From positions 1,319,177 through 1,383,176 of the forward strand of contig NC_020168.2 of NCBI RefSeq assembly GCF_000224145.3: a stretch of DNA of 64,000 nt, written 5' to 3'. This stretch comes from Ciona intestinalis. Lineage: Eukaryota > Chordata > Ascidiacea > Phlebobranchia > Cionidae. This document shows positions 38,242 through 50,512 of this stretch, in pieces (within the stretch, counting starts at the first letter, position 1; every line of letters starts with the position of its first letter). The notes beneath the pieces are model-generated. The model saw only the letters and a program-made list of their open reading frames with translations, made no database searches and had not been told where the DNA came from. A program made the translations under genes and the position numbers.

Positions 38242-39811
38242 GTTAAACTTCTAAGAATTTAGACACCTTAGTCCCTATGCTGTTGTAAAACTACTTGAGC
38301 TGTTGTAATCTCATTAGTCACGTCCGCTTATAGTATGCTGCGGTTTCGCTCGCAATAGTTTGAACTTCTTTGGAGCATGCTGCCAGTATCAAAGCTGAGT
38401 ATATTTCAATCGCGACCTTACATTGTTGTGGTTACCCCGCTGTCTCAAGTTCAACATAATTAGAGCGAAGCTTTGGAGACATATCGTCGCTGATGATATT
38501 GCTGTGCTAAGCAACACTTAAACTCACTCAAGTGTTGCCTAATTAACTCTCGAATTACATTTTTACTTTAGATTGTAACTGGTTACTGATTTTAAAATAA
38601 TGTTAAAACTAAATATTAAACTAATGGCTGTTAGTGGTTTAACGAAAATGCGCAGCAATCAAAAATACTCATTATGTGCTCATAAAATGTTTCAGTTAGT
38701 CAACGTTTTTTTCTAATGTTATAACACAACAGCTGCACACTTTCTTGACTGATTACCACTTTATGAAATGGGCTGCCTTGGCGATAAGCCTGAGCGATCG
38801 AGTCTGATCAAAACCAGCTTTGTAAAAAAACGCACGGATCGTTCAATTCTCTCATTGAACGAGATTGTTGGCAGGTTACTTATAAAATTCGCAGTATATT
38901 TTAACCATTGTTTGTTCAGGTCCATAATATGAGATTGGCCTCCCTGCTACAGATCATAACCAACAGTTTTAAGGAACAATATTATTTGGGACTGTATTGA
39001 AATTCACTGAATTGTACCATCCTTATTTATTTCGCTACGCTTTTTGGTTAAGTTGTGAAATTGACAAATTTGAAACAAGAGCTTCGAAAACCAAATTTGA
39101 GCTAGAATAACATTGTTATTTACAACCACTCATGCGGGCAACTGGACCGTTTCAAAGCATTGCATTGTATAGGTGGTATATAGCCTTGCATAATAATCGA
39201 CGATTAGTTCAGCTGGCAACGTTAAGTAAGTTTCTGTTTAGTAATGAAGAAACACGTAATCATACTTAGATCACTGGTTTTACGGTTGATTTAATTTTAA
39301 GTATGATTCAAATCTGTGGCTAAGGTGCTGGCTAATCAGACGTGAATGGGATTAACTTTTATTGATAAGCCATGGCTATTCAATTTTCGCTGGCAGAGTT
39401 ACTTGAGTTTTTGGTGGTATAATTTCTTTTAATCCAGAACACCTCGTTATTCAATACTCATATTACTTTTGTATACAAGAAAAATAGATTGCTAAACCAC
39501 CGCACATCTACCTCTAAAACAATAAGAGAATGTGTTACAGTTAGACTCAGTCATAGGTTTTATAAAAAGAGCTGTGGTTCATGGTTATATGTTCCTAATG
39601 GGAAATGTATGATCGTGCATGTCGTAATAAAAGCCTAATTGAATTGCTTCATTGTGTACAAATTACTATTTATTAGAATCAAATGTGCTCCGTTTAACTT
39701 TATATAGCGTGTTTATTAGAACATAGATACTACTGGAAACTTGTTGTTGTTTTGTTAATTTTCAACTGATTAATGCTTTGACCAGATCAACACTTCTGTA
39801 TTGATTTATAT

Positions 39812-40010
39812 ATAGTAGGATGTGGAAGATGGGACACCCTTTCACTGTATTTTCTCGTCCCATTTGGTAGTAAACAAAGAACTTTCAAAGAATTATAACG
39901 GCGTATTCTCACGACTCCAATAGACCGTTATTAATTGCTTAAAACACGAGTAGAATATTGGGATATTATGTGGTAAAGGTGTCCCGTCTTTTCACACTCT
40001 ACTCTACCGT
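39812..40010 (+). mobile_element. 193-bp-family MITE, copy 11 (forward)
   Basis: TAGTAGGATGTGGAAGATGG, interior TTTGGTAGTAAACAAAGAAC and GACTCCAATAGACCGTTATT conserved, right end TTTTCACACTCTACTC diverged. Confidence 0.85.
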
Positions 40011-41248
40011 ATATTTACGAAAAAGGTTGTCGAACTGATGGTATAAACTGTGGAGTGCTAAATAAAGCACTGGCCCGTAACCTAGAGTCTCATATACTTT
40101 TGAGGACCCCATCGAATTTAAACGCAAGCTAATCGAGCTATTGCAAAAAACTTACAGGTATTTTCGAAATCCCATCATTCACTCAGCGGTATAGCATGAA
40201 ACTTTAATTGTTGCACTGTGAAATTTTGTAAAACACATTTCTGGTAATCAAAATTTGCATACCATCCTTAAGTTACATTATATGGGCAAAGCTATGCTAA
40301 TTATTTAAATAATAATATTTTCTCGTTTCTAGAAATCTAGAACAAAACAACATTCCATGAATCACAGGACGGAAAAGGGCGATGAACTACCACCACATTC
40401 TCTATCTCCAGTGACGTTTAATGTGCTCCGCTGAAATCCTTCTTTGTTCTTTCTGTTTCCTTGAACACATTATTGCGCAATACGATGATGTAGTGACAAA
40501 ACATGAGTCTGAGTTGTCAGCAGCTATACACTAAAATAAAAATAATAAACCTTTCAAATAATAACAAGTTACATACGCGTGGTAACTCGTAAACGAGCAC
40601 GAGGTATACAAAACGTAACACACAAAACGTATAACTTGTGGTATAACAACTGTTGTTTCACCGCCAAGTGATGGTAAATAGGTTTAAGCACAGTCGATTA
40701 TTGGAAGCTCATTTACTGCACTTTTGATAAAGAAACAATATGAATATCTTTTAGCATATATACCAGAAAGTGAAGTCGGAAACAGATGCTGGTTCACAGA
40801 AAAATATACTCGACAGAAGGTTTTATTGGTTACGAAAATAGTAAAACACGCAAGACGTTGATCTTTAAACACACGTTTACATACAACAGCTGTGCCGTAA
40901 TTAAATAACCAGCGTTCTTTAATATTCAATGCATTATGTTTACACTGGGTTAAAAAAGTATCATGTGTACTATATCTATGTTAGAACAAAGTCAACTGCT
41001 ACTATAGTACCTTGTCGAAAAACACCGTATACGCCAATAATGGCATATCATTTGCTACGATATGAGGGCTGTCAACACGTCGTTATAAGCGCGTATCAGC
41101 TTTTACAAAATTGTTTCTTTGTTGCATAAATGTTGTTAAATGTTTAAAACAAATTTGTTTAAGTTGCTCACGTGATAACTATTTTTCCCGGAACTTTTTT
41201 TCAGTCGATACGTATTTATTAGAGCTCGTATTGTATTTGTTCCGAGCT

Positions 41249-41286
41249 ATTGCGCATGCGCAGTAGCGTCTCGGCGCATGCGCAAT
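41249..41286. promoter_or_regulatory. Paired NRF-1-like GCGCATGCGC palindromes
   Basis: ATTGCGCATGCGC and its exact inverse GCGCATGCGCAAT are separated by 12 bases. The first contains TGCGCATGCGCA, a perfect match to the NRF-1 consensus YGCGCAYGCGCR. A third GCATGCGCAGTAGC is at about 41698. No gene starts nearby, so these may be parts of a mobile element rather than a promoter. Confidence 0.4.
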
Positions 41287-41327
41287 TGCGCCCGGTACAA
41301 ATATATCAATCAGAACAATTATATCAC

Positions 41328-41758
41328 GACACCAGTGTCGAAGAAATCTGGTTCCCCAAGAAAACTGGTTCCCACAGGCTATACTTATAACTTATTTTAT
41401 GAGGAATCTAGAACTCTGTTTCCGACTAAAAATAACAGTTGTTAGATGCTACATACTTCGTAAGTTTATGTTAAGGGTTTATCTTTTTAATAGAAATTTA
41501 TGCTGTATTTTAACTTAAATTATACATTATGACGTATAACCAGTATAACCAGACCACTACCGTTAACACATCAACAACGAAAAGGGCGACAAAACCTACA
41601 TTTTCGCATTAAATAGAATAAACTATATAAAAACATGAATATATGATTCGTTCGGAACCAGGTTTAAAAATTTCTCATAAAAATATACCACGTCTCCGCA
41701 TGCGCAGTAGCCAATGGGAACCAGATTTCTGGGGAACCAGATTTCCGCGACACCGGCA
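41328..41758. mobile_element. 430-bp foldback element
   Basis: Arms of about 48 bp: CCAGTGTCGAAGAAATCTGG at 41332 against the inverse of ATTTCCGCGACACCGG ending near 41755. Each arm contains two GGTTCCC blocks. The two arms align with few mismatches over their full length. No coding frame between them. Confidence 0.75.
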
Positions 41759-41848
41759 CTATCGCTGCACTGCCGCCTGCACAGCAACCTAAGTCAACGG
41801 CGGACAACTTTATTTATGAAGTGCGAGCCACCAACTTTGCTGTGTTGG

Positions 41849-42224
41849 TGGGGTAAAGTGGGACGCGGGAGAAATTGATTTCAAAATTCATGGTTTGCGA
41901 GTTTAAACCATCAATCGAGTATCGCGGTATATTAAAACAGGCTGTAATATTTCATTCAGTTTGATTCTTTCTGATCAACTATAGTTTTAGTTTTGACAGA
42001 AGAAATAAGATAGATATATAGGCCTACTATGATAAAAAGCAAGAATAATTTTCCCTTTATTTTGGCTGCAACATTCACAATACTACCTAATTAGAGTTAA
42101 TGTGGTAAAGAAACTAGCACAACAGGTTAACATCTAGCACAACAACAAATTTATTGGATTACCTACAAGTTGCAGAATAATATTTTTATAAAAAACACTT
42201 GGTGGCCCACCTTATTCCACATGT
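41849..42224. mobile_element. 375-bp element with MITE-like termini
   Basis: Begins TTGGTGGGGTAAAGTGGGAC and ends GTGGCCCACCTTATTCCAC, imperfect inverse ends related to the 193-bp family. Interior blocks (GGTTTGCGAGTTTAAACC, TTTCATTCAGTTTGATT) recur in the elements at 16670-16860 and 19660-19760. Confidence 0.5.
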
Positions 42225-42349
42225 ATAGTTGTACTGGTACTTATTGCCTAAGTTTAAAATAATTGTTTGTAATTTAATAATTTATACCTGATGGGTAATT
42301 TTAAAATAATGTGTTGGTATATATTAACACAATAATGCACAGAATATAT

Positions 42350-42543
42350 ATAGTAGGCTGGGGAAGATGGGACATCTTTTTGTTCTATTTTCTCGTTCCA
42401 TTTGATAGTGAACAAAAAACATTCAAAGAATTATAAAACTATATACTCTAAAACTATATACTCCCATAGACCGTTGTTAATTGTTTAAAACACAAACAAG
42501 ACATTTGAACATTATGTTCCAAAGGTGCCCATCTTCCCCCACA
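42350..42543 (+). mobile_element. 193-bp-family MITE, copy 12 (forward)
   Basis: TAGTAGGCTGGGGAAGATGG to GCCCATCTTCCCCCACAGG; carries a small internal duplication (AAAACTATATACTC twice near 42437-42460). Confidence 0.85.
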
Positions 42544-43088
42544 GGCACTCATGCCAAATACAGTTCCAACAAACCATTTATTGTTGAATCAGATCAATAT
42601 CAGTACTTCATACAATAACATACTGCAGGTACATAAAAAACTGTAGCAGTTAGGCAAAACAAAGAACGTTTAAACTTGACTACCAAAGCGTACAAGATTA
42701 ACCTAGAAATACGGGTTATATGTGTCCTTCGTTGACGTAGCGCCGTAGTCTATGTGTTCAACAATTGTTCCGAGATTTATCTAATATAAGTTTACAATCC
42801 AACACATGTTCCCGGAGTCGTTTAATTCGTTTAACACAACACTTACACATCTTCTTAACAATCCTTTTTTATCCCTATGTATAAAAATGTCTTTAGGTAT
42901 CGATGTTATAACCAAAGCCATATAAAAGGGTAGCATAATCCAGAACCCAAAAATATATAAATACCATAATAATAAATGACTAAAATGTCACGAACCTACA
43001 AACTCGGAATTCGATGTAGAAAACAAATCATTCTTGTATCTTCACAATTTCCAGCTTTTAATATTATTTAAAGTCTAAGTTTCCTTTA

Positions 43089-43799
43089 AGGCGGGTTCAT
43101 ACTAGCGCCGATGGCTGGCGAGAGGCGATTTTCTGACGTCACTTCCTCCATCGCTGGTGATACGAGCGACAGAAAATCGATTAGAAACAGTTTCTACTCT
43201 GCCGATGATCGCTAGCGATGAACGGCTTTTGGCGCGAAAAGTAACAATTTCCGCGTGAACTGTTTCGCTCTAAATTAAACCATGGAGTAAATTTTCGAGT
43301 AAATATGAATGTAAAAAGAAATATATTTTGTTGCAGGAATACTTTTTTATAAATTTAGCGTAAAATTATTGAAAATAGCGTTTGTTGGTGTTGTGCAATT
43401 ATTGTGAAGAACAACTTCAACAAAAAAATGAATAAAACAGTTCAATATTACACGGGCGTGTTTAATACACAATTACTTTGTACAAAAATGGTTAAATAAA
43501 ACCAAACTATATAGCAGATATAACATTAGCCAATTACTTGACAAATTCGGCATCTGCGCCATTATTTTTAAAAGCCAATGCCTGCTAAACAAAGTTATAT
43601 TCCTTCCTGGGTATTTTCCTCTGTTTTATCGCATATTTACATTGAAACGATTAAATGTAATTTCAAACTTCCCGCCAAACAGAACAGGATACCAAGCGAT
43701 TTTACATTTGTGTGTAAATGCTTTGTCGGCAGACATATCGGCCGACAATCGCTCTCTTCCATCGGCAGCGCTTTTACTGCCAGTAATGTGAACCCGCCT
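43089..43799. mobile_element. 711-bp AGGCGGGTTC element, copy 1 (PIF/Harbinger-like)
   Basis: Inverted ends AGGCGGGTTCATACTAGCGC and its partial inverse ending GTGAACCCGCCT, flanked by TTA on both sides. Subterminal CGCCGATGG/CCATCGGC and CTGACGTCACTTCCTCC. No transposase frame. A partial relative lies at 54964-55220. TTA duplications are typical of PIF/Harbinger; the assignment is inference. Confidence 0.75.
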
Positions 43800-43857
43800 T
43801 TACTTCTGTATTATTTTGGACACAAATTAACGGCCATTTTGCCTAGCACAGTTGTTT

Positions 43858-44135
43858 AGCGCGCGACTGCTAGAGGTAGGCCTAGTGGGTTCAAGGCTCT
43901 TCGCTGCCACCATTGTGGGCGTATATGTGTCCTTGGGCAAGACACGGCAATTACTCCAACCCAGTGGTCACAATGGGTTGTCCAAATTATCAGCCCCACA
44001 TAACAAAATAAAAAATCTCTAAAAATTAATCACTCACAAAGTAGTGTAAGCTGGCACGGGGTGTATGAGCACCCGTATTATAACGACTGTCGTTTTCCTG
44101 TTCCGCGAGGATAAAACAAGTTACATTCATTCGTT
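43858..44135 (+). repeat. tRNA-headed SINE-like element, copy 2
   Basis: TAGCGCGCGACTGC (A-box-like) and GGGTTCAAGGCTC (B-box-like) precede GTGTCCTTGGGCAAGACACG and TTACTCCAACCCAGTGG, then a tail unit ending GAGGATAAAACAAGTTACAT and ATTCATTCG. The tail recurs near 54364-54470 and 35395-35440. Confidence 0.65.
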
Positions 44136-44182
44136 TATTTAGTCATACTTGGGGTTTCTATGAATTTGGTTACAACCATATG

Positions 44183-44637
44183 CAGAGTCGTATAAACACC
44201 GAGTAGTCCAACTGCCGTCTTTGTGTGTTCAAAATAGAGCAAAAGCCGTGACTTTGGCAATAGGTTTAAACGAACTTTTTAGGTTTTGTTTGTATTTTCC
44301 TTTTGTGGAACGGTGTAAAACAGCTTTTATTTACCTTACCAAGCATTATTTTTTGAAAAAATATATTAATTTAGCCGCATTAAATGACTAAAATGTCACA
44401 AATCAACCGTTTCTAATTTTATTTTTTGGCTTTTTTTGATACAGAAAACAAATAAAACATGATTTTTACATTTTTAACCTTTAAATTTGTTTCTAAGGTC
44501 AAGTTTTTCTATAATTTACCGAAAAACAGACATTCTCCCTATACCTACTGTGTTATTTTGGACCCAAATTGCCGTTCAATTTGTGTTTAACGTAACAATG
44601 GGTTGGACTACTCGGTATTTCTATGGCTCTGGCTCTG
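44183..44637. mobile_element. 455-bp CAGAGTCGTAT hAT-like MITE with perfect 8-bp duplication
   Basis: Left CAGAGTCGTATAAACACCGA and right end inverse CAGAGCCATAGAAATACCGA followed by GTAGTCCAAC in both. Flanked by identical ACCATATG at 44175-44182 and 44638-44645. Non-coding inside. Confidence 0.85.
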
Positions 44638-45230
44638 ACCATATGTGCCCAGTAATTAGAGCCCAGCTCTCTTGTCTGTAAGCATAGCAAGTATACCGTA
44701 ATCAACTTCTATACTAACTTTGACAGTCGTAACGAACTTACTTATTCGGTTACTTATTACAGTTCAATCATTTGTATTTTATCTCGCACGTCATGGTAGC
44801 ATCAACCTCTTTTTGCATGTCATCACGTCCGTTGATTGACAGTTAGTTTACACTTAGTGGACAACAATGATGTGTTTTTACACGGAAGGTGAAGGAACTT
44901 GTGAAAGTTAAAATAAACGTCTAGCTGCTGTCAGCAAATCTCTATTTTAGCAAAAAGGCAATCTTAAGAAGTAATTGTGGTTGTGTAAACTAACAAACAT
45001 TATGAATAAAATATGTTTGAATTTCTGTTAAGTTGCTCAAATATTAAGTAATCTGCTGCTACAGTGCTACTTACCAATTTACCATTATTAAAAGTAAAAG
45101 GTAGGCTTATAATTTATATATAATAATGTAAAGTATGATATGAATGGTATGTTACATTTAAATGAAATGTTTTTTTTCTACCAAATATTTGTATGTATTG
45201 TAATTGTAATATTTAACTTTTTAAAGGTAA

Positions 45231-48200
45231 ATGCTTGCCGGTCGCTTTGACCTGTTAGGTAGGTGGATGGCATCAAGCTATCCGCATAAGTTTGTTCCTG
45301 CTCAATGGGTAAAGTCAGCCCAAAGACAATTACAACATGTTGATAAAAAGGCCTGTGGTATTTCATCTATAGTTACTGGTCGTAAAGATGGCAGTTCAGA
45401 AGTAGATAGACACAAAACTGCTGCTGATCGTTGTGTGAATCCTCAAAGAAATAGCAAAACAAACAGTTCAACTCATCCTAAGTTTAAAGCTTCATGGAAT
45501 GACAGAAATTCACAAACACATGTGTGGAAAAATAAGTTCAGCTCATCCTATGACCGCTGTCAAATGAATCAAAACTGGAATGTTCATCGAGAAAAACAGC
45601 GACCAAGTTATAAATATGGAAGTACGAGTAGTCACTGCATAAAACGAAGTTATTTTTCAACGTTTACCGATCATAACTCAAATAATGACTATAGTAGAAA
45701 GTTAAATAATGATTACCATCCAAGGCAACCCTCTGGTTTAAAAAGCAGTTCATACCAACCCACAAGAAGGTCATCAGAATATTGCGACACACATGATGGT
45801 CATCATTCGAGTAGTCATTCTTTTCCACCAAGTAATAAAATTTCCAATTATGAATCGGAAATAGGTTATTCCCAAGATCAAGCTAGATGGAATACCGGCT
45901 TAAACCATTCATCACATTTAACCTGTGAGTAACTACATTTTTTGTATGTGCTCATCAATCTTTTTCTGGTTTCTGGAGAGTTCTTGTTGCCTCTTGTATT
46001 TGTTTATCATAAAGCACCCTGAAGGTAGATGTGGAACACATTATACATAATAACCTTGGTTTGCGATTAGGTAATTCTGTTTAATCTTTCATCTTTAATT
46101 TTAGGTGGGAAGATATATAGTTGGTCTACCGTTTAATACTCATGCACTTGGCATTATTAAGGTGGCTGTACACAGTATCCAGTATCCCGTTTTGTCTGTT
46201 TTGTCCGGATTTCGCTGCCGCATGGGGAATTGGACACGAGTTTGCATACGACTTCGCAAGCGAATTCGCATGCCGGATACTGTGTACAGCCCCCTTTATA
46301 CTTCTGTCCCACCATTCAATTTACAAGTATATTAATAGCAATGTACGGACACTTACTATACTATCCTCAAATGTTACATAACTTATGTTTGTTTACACCT
46401 GCCAGCTGCCTTTGTTATTAGTAACAAACTAAACATCACTACATATGTATATTTTAATGTTTCACTTTCTATTTTTCTTAGATAACAGCCATGGCATCTA
46501 CAACAGAAGAAAAAAGTACGTTAATGTGTTTCACTTTGAACTAGATTAATAGCAACAGTGAACATGTCTCATCCTGTATAACAATTAGAGAAACATATTT
46601 ATTGCAGTTTTCATCACAAACCTGAAAAGTTAAGACGACAATGGGTTCAGGTTTCTACTTCAAAACAAGCAGTGAAACATTTACGTTTCATTCCAACTAC
46701 ACAACAAGATTCATTTTCTGTAATGTCTTATAATATATTAGCCCAGGTGATTAGTTTAAAGTTTTATTATTTAAGTTAAACTGGTGCTGTAGCATATTGG
46801 TTAAAAGCTTTTGTCTCAGAAGTTTGCAGATTTTATAGGTTGATGCTGTTTGATGCTACCATTGTAGGGTATATAGTAAATTAATTCATTTGTCAATGTT
46901 TTTAACAGCAATTGCTTCAATTACTGACAAAGTTACAAACTTGGTAACTCGTAAATAAGTATAAGTTACTTGGATTTAGCCACTATTTAGTGGGTAATAC
47001 ACAATACCCACATATTATGACTTGGAGTACAGTCAACCCTGCTTAATCGGACCATCTGGACCAAGCCAAACTGATCCAATTAATCCGGGTTGAACAAATT
47101 TTGTCCTATTCCCCTAAACACATCGATAAAGAAAGACTCACCTTTTCAATCTAAATAGTACGCGCATCTGCACACGATTGTCGATAAAGAAACACCCATA
47201 AAAACGTATTGATGGTGGAAAAGTGGTTTGTTGAAGCTAAAAAATTGCACAAAAATTAGATTCAGATTCGGACCAGTAAAAAATTATGGGTCTGATTAAG
47301 TGGGGCTGACTTAACTATCAAATTTCAGAAACATTTAAATTTGGTAATAATTCTTCATTTCATTTTCCTCAATAATTACATTTTTTCAGAAACTTCTTGA
47401 CATCAACTCGTATCTGTACTCTGACTGTGATCCAGATGTTCTTCAATGGGATTTTCGCTGGCCAAATTTAATGAAAGAAATGTCTTTAATTAATTCAGAT
47501 GTAAGAATATGTTTTAAAAATTAAACTGTGTACAACAAATGAATATTTAGCTTTATTTATTTTTGTTGTTCTTTTGTAGATTATCTGTTTACAAGAAGTA
47601 GAAGAGTGTCACTATGAAGCTCAAGTTAAACCATGGCTGGAATCACGAGGTTATAACTTTGCATACAAGAAGCGGACTGGCAGTGACCCAACTAAACCAG
47701 ATGGTGTATTAACTGCATGTAGATCAAATAAATTTCATATTGTTGATGCCATTCCTGTTGAATACTACAGGTAGTTTATTTTAACTAAAAACTGCAGTTG
47801 TATTAACTTCTGCTGCCAAGCATAATATATTAATACATAAAAAAATATAGCAGAAATTTTATTTTTATTCGGGAACATTTTTATACTAAGGTTTCAATGC
47901 TTTATTCAGGTTGCCTCCACCTGGGTAAATAAAATGGGACAATTTAAATGTTGGTATACAAAATAAATTTGCAGAAGCAGCTGTTTTGAGTTTTTGTCAT
48001 TGTGTTATGGAGGTGTATGAAATTTGAAACATTTGAATTTCAGACAAAAAGATGAGTTGACAAAATGTCATAATGTTGGATTGATTCTTATGTTAAAGAT
48101 GCTTCACCCTGACATGAATGGAGCAACTGTTTGCATTGGAAACACACATCTTTTATACAACCCAAAAAGAGGTTTGATAGTTATTCGCTAACTAATAGAA

Positions 48201-49671
48201 TAAATAAAATACAACGTAAGTCCAGTACATATCTCTACTTGCTTGTTTCAGTAAGCTATTGAGTATTTTTGAATACATATTTACAGTACACATTACAGTA
48301 TTCATGCTATTTAACTTTTCTTGGTGGATACATCACTTTTCGTTAACTAAAATTATTTGTTAAAAAAATATAACAATAAAAATGGTAATTTGCAGTTTAA
48401 CTGTTTTTTTTTTCTCTTTAGGTGATATTAAAATGATTCAACTAGCAACGTTTTTGGCTGCTGTGAGAAACGCTATGCAAAACAGTCTAAGACAAACTGG
48501 TATACATCCATCATTAGTGTTATGTGGTGACTTCAACAGCACACCAAGTTCACCTTTGTATCAGTTTGTCACTTCTGGTCACATCAACTACCAAGGTAAT
48601 CTTTTACATGTATGGTCAGGTTGATTCTGAACCTCTGGTCAACTCATTAGTGAATTAGGTTGGAGCAAACACTGCAATTACAACACAAATATTTTTTTTA
48701 CTCTTTTTAGAAAGTATTGCAGTGTTTCATATTAAACCACAGTTGTTAAAATGTTGATAAGTTCACTTTTTGTTGGTAGAGACTTTTTTCATTTATTATT
48801 CTTTGTGTATTCTTATTCTTAATTCTGTCGTAATATTGATTTGTATTGACCTAGGTTTGAAATAAATTCATTTTAGCTTGATTTGTAAGTATTTCAGCTA
48901 CAAATCAACATACAACTTTTTAATAGTTAGGTCTCAACAAATTCATCAAAAACCTAAATTATTTTTAAAATCAATTTCTCTGGTGACGTCATTAGATTTA
49001 GGATCATATACCCGCTTTATTGGTTTAGTTGTAACATGTCAACACCTTTTGAGCCACTATAAATTTTTAAATATTTGGTAATTTTATCATCACGGTTCTA
49101 TCGCTATATTTTGTTGTTATTTGTTAATTTTATTGAAGTAAACTTATGTACTTTATAAATGCAACATAACAGGTATGTCGGCAAAGCAGATTTCAGGTCA
49201 AATTACTTCAGGAGGTTTAAATCGGGAACTACCAGCTGTTCTGTTGCCTCAATGTTTAAATATAAATGGAGACTGCACACAATGTGAGTAATCTTACTGT
49301 GTTAATGTTTGTGTGTAAACGTTTGTATTACAGCTCCAGATGAAAGTTCTCCTCATGGAATCAAACACACATTAACGCATGGATTTGGTAATATAATGTC
49401 ATCTAATCAACCTCATCAACTTGATGAAGCTACTACAATGCAAAACAATGGTGCAACAGTTGATTACATCTTTTATACTGAGAATAACAAATTAAACGTT
49501 TCAAGCTGTCAATCAAATCAACCTAAATTTTCTGTCAAGTTAAAACTACGTGGTCGTTTATCTCATTCATTGGCAAAAAATGTTTATAAAGTCGGAGGAA
49601 TCCCAAATGCACTTCATTCGTCCGACCACTTACCTGTAATTGCTGAGTTTGGTGTTAGTTTGTTGAAATAG
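45231..49671 (+). CDS. ANGEL: ANGEL-type CCR4-like endonuclease/exonuclease/phosphatase-fold protein
   Basis: Exons 45231-45924, 46482-46515, 46608-46746, 47390-47500, 47580-47770, 48044-48171, 48422-48595, 49173-49283, 49334-49671; phases agree, 639 residues (between human ANGEL2 and ANGEL1 in length). The first 240 residues are Ser/His/Asn-rich and probably disordered. The EEP catalytic domain then shows FSVMSYNILAQ (about 279-289), ICLQEVE with the metal-binding Glu (about 328-334), GNTHLLYNPKRGDIK, LCGDFNSTPSSPLY with the catalytic Asp-Phe-Asn, VDYIFYT and SSDHLPVIAEF with the catalytic Asp-His. All active-site residues appear intact. Known family roles include CCR4-related RNA 3'-end or 2',3'-cyclic phosphate processing and eIF4E binding; which applies here is unknown. 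The ATG follows an acceptor (TTTTTAAAG, exon from 45227); a second in-frame ATG is at 45267. A TTAA-flanked MITE sits in intron 1 and a pogo-like element in intron 3. Confidence 0.93.
46161..46294 (-). mobile_element. TTAA-flanked GGTGGCTGTAC MITE, copy 2
   Basis: 134 bp, GGTGGCTGTACACAGTATCC to GGATACTGTGTACAGCCCCC, TTAA on the left and TTTA on the right. Interior is the inverse of the 21060-21202 copy (GTCTGTTTTGTCCGGATTTC). In intron 1 of the ANGEL-like gene. Confidence 0.85.
47030..47312. mobile_element. pogo/Tigger-like MITE in an ANGEL-like intron
   Basis: About 283 bp; left CAGTCAACCCTGCTTAATCG, right end inverse AAGTCAGCCCCACTTAATCA, matching the CAGTCRACCYYRCTTAA terminal style of pogo/Tigger elements. 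TA precedes the left end. Contains GTCGATAAAGAAA twice. No transposase frame. Confidence 0.75.
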
Positions 49672-50512
49672 ATATTTTTGTGTTGTTTAAAGGTACAGTG
49701 TGGTTCCTAATTTATTAAATGTTTCTTCAGTTTGGTTTATTATATTTATTGTTTTAACTTCAACTAAAACATTGAATTTCATATTCCTTACATTTGCATG
49801 TCAGATTTAGTTCGCAATATCTTTTTAGGTGTTTTCCAAAAATGAGCCTACAGCTTGTTGGTAATCAATACTGCTGTTTGAAACCTAAATAAATAAGCGC
49901 AATGTAAAAAACTTTTTTCAGATGGCAATCGGTGCAAAAAAAATGTTTAAAAATTATTCTGGTTTGCATGTGCTGTTTCTATCGGTAGCTCCATTCTACT
50001 TAGAATTTATATTATCTACTAATATATCTTTTATTTTTTGTGCAAAGTGTTTTTTATTACTTTTATGTGCAAGATGCAATACATTTTATTGACCATCTGA
50101 TTAACAAGTATGAACAACCAGAGTGTAGGTAAGCGTATATTACTACTATCTAATAAAGTGTATAAAAGAGTTCTATGATTGAAGTAGTTGCAAGAAACTT
50201 GGGTAAAACATCTTGCAGAAGCAAGTTTAATGGTCCACGAATAAAAAACACTCCCATGCGATTTCGGTGATTAAATAAAGAATAACTAACTTGAATCTTT
50301 TTAAACTTACTTACATGACAAACATGGTGCCCAGAGATCCACGTTCACCCTTAGGTATCTATGGTTCACCCCTATGAACTTAAGCTTTCAAAATCTTTCG
50401 TGCGTTCTGGACCCTTTGTGCTTTACGTTCCTTTTGTGCGTGTTGCTAACGACGCCACAATAACTCTGATCAACTCCTCCGTCCTCCACAGTGGTTTTAA
50501 AAAAACACGAGA
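49672..50512. other. Spacer and 5' region of the KATNBL1-like gene
   Basis: AATAAA near 49886 is a plausible ANGEL-like poly(A) signal. A candidate 5' exon ends at 50128 (ATG AAC AAC CAG AGT GTA G|GTAAGC), and the next acceptor is CTCCACAG at 50491. Joining them opens a different reading frame from the con80 frame, so I treat 50110-50128 and 50492-50512 as untranslated or as an upstream ORF. Confidence 0.4.

Larger units (their letters stand above)
38242..45226. other. 7-kb gene desert between the CRHR-like and ANGEL-like genes
   Basis: I find no coding exon with support. 38242-39809 shows no feature beyond AT-rich sequence and presumably includes the receptor promoter. The rest holds a MITE (39812-40010), a SINE-like stretch at 40540-40690, a GC-rich palindrome at 41249-41286, foldbacks and MITEs listed separately, and a SINE (43858-44135). 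Confidence 0.5.
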
